Shown here: positions 12,455 to 15,785 of the stretch, piece by piece
Position numbering within the stretch: the first letter of the stretch is position 1
Layout of the letters: the number at the start of each line of letters is the position of its first letter
Assembly: GCA_024690695.1 (NCBI GenBank)
Contig: JAILOS010000098.1
Location: 1-15,785 of the forward strand
Direction of reading: 5' to 3'
Length of the DNA stretch: 15,785 nucleotides
Source of the DNA: Oscillospiraceae bacterium
Lineage (GTDB): Bacteria; Bacillota_A; Clostridia; Oscillospirales; Oscillospiraceae
The notes under the pieces: model-generated
What the model was told of the DNA's origin: nothing
Database searches by the model: none
What the model saw: the letters and a program-made list of their open reading frames with translations, nothing else
Made by a program: the position numbers and the translations under genes

Positions 12455-12477
12455 ATAGAACCGGCGTTTTCTTCTAA

Positions 12478-12498
12478 GCACTATGCACTATGCACTAT
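12478..12498. repeat. Triple 7-nt tandem GCACTAT
   Basis: Three exact copies of GCACTAT lie head to tail. The AT-rich context differs from the flanking coding DNA. No function is apparent. Confidence 0.7.
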
Positions 12499-12547
12499 AC
12501 GATCGTCCCTCTTTGCTGTTTACTGTTTGCTATCCGTGTATTTGTTG

Positions 12548-12577
12548 TTGACAAGCCCGCGGTTTATCCTATATAAT
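12548..12577 (+). promoter_or_regulatory. Perfect-consensus sigma-A promoter of the rpmH operon
   Basis: TTGACA (12548-12553), 18 nt, TATAAT (12572-12577). The predicted start at about 12582-12586 falls inside the 5' arm of the hairpin at 12581-12606. Confidence 0.85.
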
Positions 12578-12580
12578 AGC

Positions 12581-12613
12581 CATCCGGCGGTTTCTGCCGC
12601 CGGATGATTTTTT
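12581..12613 (+). terminator. Terminator-like hairpin at the start of the rpmH transcript
   Basis: A perfect 10-bp stem CATCCGGCGG/CCGCCGGATG (12581-12590, 12597-12606) with loop TTTCTG is followed by A and six T. Its shape is that of an intrinsic terminator, but it begins 3 nt after the -10 element. It may be a leader attenuator, a 5'-end stabilising hairpin, or a terminator for read-through from upstream. Confidence 0.6.
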
Positions 12614-12614
12614 G

Positions 12615-12647
12615 TCAACTACTTTCCGCCTTCCGGCGGAATGTTGA
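12615..12647 (+). promoter_or_regulatory. Second hairpin in the rpmH leader
   Basis: TTCCGCC (12624-12630) pairs with GGCGGAA (12635-12641), flanked by TCAAC (12615-12619) and GTTGA (12643-12647), which can extend it across a small internal loop. Its right arm TCCGGCGG (12632-12639) is also fully complementary to 12597-12604 of the first hairpin. It ends 13 nt before the rpmH AAAGGAG site. Confidence 0.5.
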
Positions 12648-12678
12648 GTATTACTGTTCGAAAGGAGTGCACAGATCG

Positions 12679-12813
12679 ATGCTTCGTACCTACCAGCCCA
12701 AGAAGCTCCAGCGCAAGAAAGAGCACGGCTTCCTCAAGAGAATGAAGACCGCCAACGGCCGCAAGGTCCTCGCCCGCCGCAGAGCGAAGGGCAGAGCCAA
12801 GCTCAGCTACTGA
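12679..12813 (+). CDS. rpmH: 50S ribosomal protein L34
   Basis: The protein is 44 residues, ATG at 12679; AAAGGAG lies at about 12660-12666, 12 nt upstream, somewhat far. The sequence is typical L34: [20 protein letters not shown] followed by [19 protein letters not shown] and a short tail. It is extremely basic and binds 23S rRNA in the large subunit. An upstream in-frame ATG at 12604 would add 25 residues that are not L34-like and overlaps the leader hairpins, so it was rejected. It heads the rpmH-rnpA-yidD-yidC-jag cluster, where L34 usually sits. dnaA, the usual upstream neighbour in many bacteria, is absent. Confidence 0.98.
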   Translation: MLRTYQPKKLQRKKEHGFLKRMKTANGRKVLARRRAKGRAKLSY

Positions 12814-12855
12814 TCCCCCCTGATGAGCAGGACGGAATACGATAGATGATTTTCC

Positions 12856-12875
12856 AGGGCGGAGCGATCCGCCCT
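12856..12875 (+). other. Intercistronic hairpin between rpmH and rnpA
   Basis: GGGCGGA (12857-12863) and TCCGCCC (12868-12874) form a perfect 7-bp stem, extended by an A-T pair, closed by a GCGA (GNRA-type) tetraloop. No T-tract follows. It could adjust the relative yield of L34 and RnpA by protecting or processing mRNA; this is inference. Confidence 0.55.
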
Positions 12876-12910
12876 CTTCGGCTTTCCCCAGACGAGAAAG
12901 GAGCCGGGCC

Positions 12911-13258
12911 GTGAACAAGCGCTTCACGCTGAAAAAGAACAGCGACTTCCGGCGGCTCTACGCGAAGGGCAAAAGCGCCGCGACCCCGTGGCTGATCCTG
13001 TACGCGCGGAAAAACCGGCTCGGGGTCAACCGCCTGGGCTACACGGTGTCCACCCGGCTCGGCGGCGCCGTCACGAGAAACCGCGTCCGCCGCCGCCTGC
13101 GCGAGATCGCGCGGCTGAACGCCCCTTCGCTCCGGCAGGGCTACGACCTGGTGATCGTGGCCCGCGGGCGGAGCGTCGGCGCGCCGTACCGGCGGCTCGA
13201 CGCCGCTTTTCTCGAGGCCTGCGGGAAGCTGGGTCTGCTGAAGGAGGATCCGGCATGA
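12911..13258 (+). CDS. rnpA: Ribonuclease P protein component
   Basis: The protein is 115 residues with a GTG start at 12911 and AAAGGAG 7 nt upstream; no ATG offers a better start before NKRFTLKKN, the typical N-terminus. The RNase P protein signature [10 protein letters not shown] is at about 56-65, with [16 protein letters not shown] before it and [10 protein letters not shown] after it. RnpA assists the catalytic RNA (rnpB, not in this window) in 5'-end maturation of tRNA precursors. Its stop overlaps the yidD start (ATGA at 13255-13258), so translation of the two is probably coupled. GTG as start may keep expression below that of rpmH. Confidence 0.96.
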   Translation: MNKRFTLKKNSDFRRLYAKGKSAATPWLILYARKNRLGVNRLGYTVSTRLGGAVTRNRVRRRLREIARLNAPSLRQGYDLVIVARGRSVGAPYRRLDAAFLEACGKLGLLKEDPA

Positions 13259-13473
13259 AAAAACTGCTGCTCTGGCTGATCCGATTCTATCAGCGGCACA
13301 TCTCGGCGCATACGCCGCCCTGCTGCCGCTTCATCCCCACCTGCTCGTGCTACGCGCTGACCGCCGTCGAACGCTACGGAGCCCTCAAGGGCGGCTGGCT
13401 GGCGCTGCGGCGCATCTGCTGCTGCCACCCCTTCTATCACGGGCGGCGCGGCATCTACGACCCCGTTCCCTGA
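13255..13473 (+). CDS. yidD: YidD membrane protein insertion efficiency factor
   Basis: The protein is 72 residues with ATG at 13255, GGAGG 8 nt upstream, and a 4-nt overlap with rnpA. The family pattern is intact: an amphipathic N-terminus [14 protein letters not shown], then [20 protein letters not shown] near 23-42, [16 protein letters not shown] near 46-60, and the terminal DPVP. YidD is a small protein on the inner face of the membrane thought to help YidC-dependent insertion. It carries an unusually high number of cysteines (eight of 72), more than the two or three conserved ones. It sits directly before yidC. Confidence 0.95.
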   Translation: MKKLLLWLIRFYQRHISAHTPPCCRFIPTCSCYALTAVERYGALKGGWLALRRICCCHPFYHGRRGIYDPVP

Positions 13474-13502
13474 CCCACAATCCGATTTGTTAGGAGCATA
13501 CT

Positions 13503-14828
13503 ATGACATTTTGGGAATACCTTTCCTGGCCCTTTGCCAAGCTGATGCTCTGGCTCTACAGCCTGACCGGCAACTACGGTCTGACGCTGTTTCTCTTCTC
13601 TCTGGTCATCAACCTCGTGCTTGCCCCGTTTATGGCCAAGAGCAAGAAGAGCACGATGCGCTCCTCCCGTCTCCAGCCGATGATCCAGGAGATCCAGAAG
13701 CGCCACCAGGGCAACCCGCAGCAGCTGCAGAAGGAAATGCAGCAGCTTTATCAGGAGGAGGGCATCAGCCCGATGTCGGGCTGCCTGTGGTCTCTGCTGC
13801 CGATGTTCCTGCTGTTCCCGATCTACCGCATCGTCATCATGCCGATCAGCCGCATGATGTATGCGAGCAGCCCGCGCGTCGGCGAGAGCGTCGTGGAGGC
13901 GCTCAAAACCTTCTTTACCAACGAAATGGGGATGGAGTTTGCCAGCTCCGGCCGTTCGTCCTTCTACGTGCAGATCGAGCTGACCAATCTCTTCCACCAG
14001 TATAAGGAGCAGGCGCTGGCCGGGCTGCGCTCGGCGGTCGATTCCGCCGGCAGCGCGCTCGACCTCGGCAGCCTGGTCGACATGGACCTCAGCTTCCTCG
14101 GGCTGGATCTCGGCGCGACGCCGACCTTCAGCACGCTCTGGCAGGGTCCCTTTACCTGGGCGGCCATCGGCCTGTTTCTGATCCCGATCATCTCGGCGCT
14201 GATGAGCTGGCTGAGCATGACGGTCGCCACCAAGATGAATCCCCAGCCCGCCGCCGGCAACGACCAGGCGCAGAACATGACGAAGAGCATGAACCTCGTC
14301 ATGCCGCTGATGAGCGTCTGGTTCTGCTTCATCATGCCGGCCGCCATGGGCGTCTACTGGATCGCCAACAGCCTCTTCGGCATGGCGCGCGACTTCATCC
14401 TGACCGTGATCTTCAAAAAGCAGCTGGCGAAAGAGGACGCCGAGCGCGCCGCCCGCCGCAGCCAGCGCGAGCTCGAGTGGGAGGCCAAGCGCCTGGAGAC
14501 CGAACGCCTGCGCGCCGAGGGCAAGACCGAGCAGAACGCCAACACCAGCAAGAAGAAGCTCCAGGCCAGCGAAAAGCAGAAGAGCGACGAGCGCAAGGCC
14601 GCCCTTGACCGGGCCGACCGCGCCGCCCGCCGTGAGCGTCTCGGTATTCAGGAGGCCGAAAAGCCCGCCTCGCAGGTCGGCAACCGCCGCTATGCCCGCG
14701 GCCGCGCCTATGTGCCGGATCGCTATGAAAATCCGGAGGCGGCCGAGGAGGCCACCGCCCAAGCCGCCCTCGCTTCCGAGGATGCGCCCTCCATCGACGA
14801 GAGCGTGCCGGAAATGGGCGAAGTCTGA
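13503..14828 (+). CDS. yidC: YidC/Oxa1/SpoIIIJ family membrane protein insertase
   Basis: The protein is 441 residues with ATG at 13503 and TTAGGAG 7 nt upstream. It lacks the large proteobacterial P1 domain and has no lipobox Cys near the start, unlike Bacillus SpoIIIJ. The first core segment YGLTLFLFSLVINLVLAPF is at about 25-43. Next comes a cytoplasmic charged helical hairpin (44-90), then CLWSLLPMFLLFPIYRIV at 94-111. A long external loop (about 120-215) is rich in Ser/Gly/Leu, longer than in typical Firmicutes YidC. The remaining core segments lie near 216-240, 264-284 and 284-300. Residues ~306-441 form a highly charged Lys/Arg/Glu/Ala tail that probably contacts ribosomes, as basic C-tails do in some YidC/Oxa1 proteins. 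It inserts membrane proteins with or without Sec. Neighbours yidD and jag fit. Confidence 0.95.
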   Translation: MTFWEYLSWPFAKLMLWLYSLTGNYGLTLFLFSLVINLVLAPFMAKSKKSTMRSSRLQPMIQEIQKRHQGNPQQLQKEMQQLYQEEGISPMSGCLWSLLPMFLLFPIYRIVIMPISRMMYASSPRVGESVVEALKTFFTNEMGMEFASSGRSSFYVQIELTNLFHQYKEQALAGLRSAVDSAGSALDLGSLVDMDLSFLGLDLGATPTFSTLWQGPFTWAAIGLFLIPIISALMSWLSMTVATKMNPQPAAGNDQAQNMTKSMNLVMPLMSVWFCFIMPAAMGVYWIANSLFGMARDFILTVIFKKQLAKEDAERAARRSQRELEWEAKRLETERLRAEGKTEQNANTSKKKLQASEKQKSDERKAALDRADRAARRERLGIQEAEKPASQVGNRRYARGRAYVPDRYENPEAAEEATAQAALASEDAPSIDESVPEMGEV

Positions 14829-14852
14829 GCCAAACACAGGAGAAAACGATCT

Positions 14853-15746
14853 ATGACAAAAACTTTGGAAAAGCGCGGCAAGACCGTCGACGACGCCCTG
14901 AACGCGGCGCTGACCGAGCTTGGTTTCGAGCGCGACTCGCTGTCTTACCGGTATGAGATTCTGGAGCTGCCGAAGTCCGGTTTTCTGGGCATCGGCGCCT
15001 CCCCCGCCGTCGTGCGCGTAAGCTACGAGGTGCCCGATCCGGCCCCCGCCCCTGCGCCCGCGCCGGAGAAACCCGCCCCGAAGGCGGAAAAGCCCGCCAA
15101 GACTGACAAACCCATCAAGGCCGAAAAGCCCGCCAAGACCGAAAAGCCCGCCAAGACCGAAAAGCCCGCCAAGGCCGAAAAGGAAGAGGCCCCCGCGCCC
15201 GCCCCTGTGAAGAGCGAGGAGCCCGCTCCTGCGCCCGTCCCCACGGATGAGAGCGCCGAGTACGCCGAAATCCGCAGCTTCCTGACGGGGCTTCTCGAGC
15301 GCATGAACGTCAAGGCCGGCATCGAGATCAGCCCCCGCGAGAACGGCGGCGTGAATGTCAACCTCACCGGCAGCGGCATGGGCGCCATCATCGGCCGCCG
15401 CGGCGAAACGCTTGACGCCATCCAGCATCTGACCAACTACGTGGTCAACCGCGGCAGCGACAAGCACATGCACATCAGCGTTGACGCCGAGAGCTACCGC
15501 AGCAAGCGCGAAGAGAGTCTGACGAAGCTGGCTGAGAAGATGGCCGAGAAGGCGATCAAATACAAGCGCAGCATGGCTCTCGAGCCGATGAACTCCTATG
15601 AGCGCCATGTGATCCACACCGCGCTCCAGAACTACGAGGGTGTGACCACCTCCTCCACCGGCGTCGAGCCCTACCGCCGCGTCGTGGCGAGCTATGTCCG
15701 TCCCGAGCAGCCCAACAACAAGCCGCAGAGCCGCGAGTGGGCTTAA
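14853..15746 (+). CDS. jag: Jag/KhpB RNA-binding protein
   Basis: The protein is 297 residues with ATG at 14853 and AGGAG 11 nt upstream, 24 nt after yidC. The Jag-N domain spans about 1-58 (KRGKTVDDALNAALTELG, then KSGFLGIGA). A Pro/Ala/Lys/Glu-rich linker covers ~60-130 and includes five tandem KPAKTE-like hexapeptides. The KH domain follows at ~135-210 with the GRRG loop at 181-184, then the R3H domain to ~282 with the RxxxH motif (Arg251, His255). KhpB with KhpA binds many transcripts in Gram-positive bacteria and influences cell elongation and division; its location beside yidC is conserved. The typical protein is about 205-330 residues, so the length is normal and the linker variable. 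Confidence 0.96.
   Translation: MTKTLEKRGKTVDDALNAALTELGFERDSLSYRYEILELPKSGFLGIGASPAVVRVSYEVPDPAPAPAPAPEKPAPKAEKPAKTDKPIKAEKPAKTEKPAKTEKPAKAEKEEAPAPAPVKSEEPAPAPVPTDESAEYAEIRSFLTGLLERMNVKAGIEISPRENGGVNVNLTGSGMGAIIGRRGETLDAIQHLTNYVVNRGSDKHMHISVDAESYRSKREESLTKLAEKMAEKAIKYKRSMALEPMNSYERHVIHTALQNYEGVTTSSTGVEPYRRVVASYVRPEQPNNKPQSREWA
15090..15179 (+). repeat. Five tandem 18-nt repeats in the jag linker
   Basis: Five in-frame 18-nt units encode KPAKTD, KPIKAE, KPAKTE, KPAKTE and KPAKAE (codons 80-109). The third and fourth are identical in DNA. The near-perfect nucleotide identity suggests recent slippage. Confidence 0.85.
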
Positions 15747-15785
15747 CGTTGTAATACGCCGGATGACCCGCTGATCAAAACTTTA

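Larger units (their letters stand above)
12240..12678. other. 439-nt intergenic region before rpmH
   Basis: No gene is supported here. It contains the thiT terminator, two members of the GATTCTTCGCT-type repeat family (12298-12316 minus, 12323-12356 plus), two CCTACGG-tailed palindromes (12368-12393, 12427-12454), a triple GCACTAT tandem (12478-12498), the rpmH promoter and two leader hairpins. From about 12470 to 12580 it is much more AT-rich than the flanking genes. Confidence 0.75.

Noticed and set aside
12604..12678. N-terminally extended L34 starting at 12604
   Set aside because: The added residues are not L34-like and correspond to the leader hairpins; the ATG at 12679 gives the standard 44-residue protein.
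12240..12680. Chromosome origin upstream of rpmH
   Set aside because: No cluster of DnaA boxes (TTATCCACA) is visible, only one partial match inside the rpmH promoter region, and dnaA is absent.
12820..12840. CTGATGAG followed by GGAATAC, reminiscent of a hammerhead ribozyme core
   Set aside because: There is no stem II between the two core segments, GAAA is not present in the right context, and no flanking stems I and III can be drawn.

Overview
The window looks like a chromosomal, mostly housekeeping segment from a GC-rich Gram-positive anaerobe, most likely a gut-type Clostridia (Oscillospirales / Ruminococcaceae-like). This is inferred from strong purine-rich Shine-Dalgarno sites, near-consensus sigma-A promoters, PyrR- and riboswitch-type RNA control, ECF-transporter S components (QueT, ThiT), an Nfn-type transhydrogenase, a YidC without the proteobacterial periplasmic domain, and short palindromic repeats between genes. 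No phage, transposase, CRISPR array, tRNA or rRNA gene was seen.

Layout. 1-1119 (-): 5' part of a PLP-dependent alpha-oxoamine synthase (KBL/BioF/SPT-like), running off the left edge. 1270-1809 (-): DivIVA-like coiled-coil protein, divergent from 1961-2785 (+), a Cof-type HAD phosphatase. 2862-5092 (+): promoter, PyrR-responsive attenuator, pyrR and uraA. 5093-5875: a 783-nt gene-free stretch of terminators and palindromic repeats. 5876-8318 (-): nfnA-nfnB, the two subunits of an electron-bifurcating NADH-dependent ferredoxin:NADP+ oxidoreductase. 8441-8926 (-): a dCMP deaminase-like gene, divergent from 9042-11469 (+): queH, a preQ1-like riboswitch, queT and galU. 11466-12239 (+): promoter, TPP riboswitch, terminator and thiT. 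12240-12678: repeats, then the rpmH promoter and two leader hairpins. 12679-15746 (+): rpmH-rnpA-yidD-yidC-jag, the conserved cluster for ribosome, RNase P and membrane-protein insertion.

How the genes work together. Three units couple a metabolite-sensing RNA to an uptake system: PyrR/UMP with uracil permease, a preQ1-class element with QueT (next to the queuosine enzyme QueH), and TPP with ThiT. The nfnAB pair balances NADH, NADPH and ferredoxin pools. The rpmH cluster is in its usual order, but dnaA is not beside it; thiT and a repeat-rich spacer are there instead.

The least ordinary signals are RNA and repeat structures: the pyr attenuator with three mutually exclusive helices, a pseudoknotted element with an inserted hairpin before queT, a terminator-like hairpin at the very start of the rpmH transcript, and a nine-copy palindrome family whose arms vary but stay complementary while a CCTACGG-like 3' tail is conserved. 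I found no clearly new multi-gene system. All structures were paired by eye, without folding or database searches.
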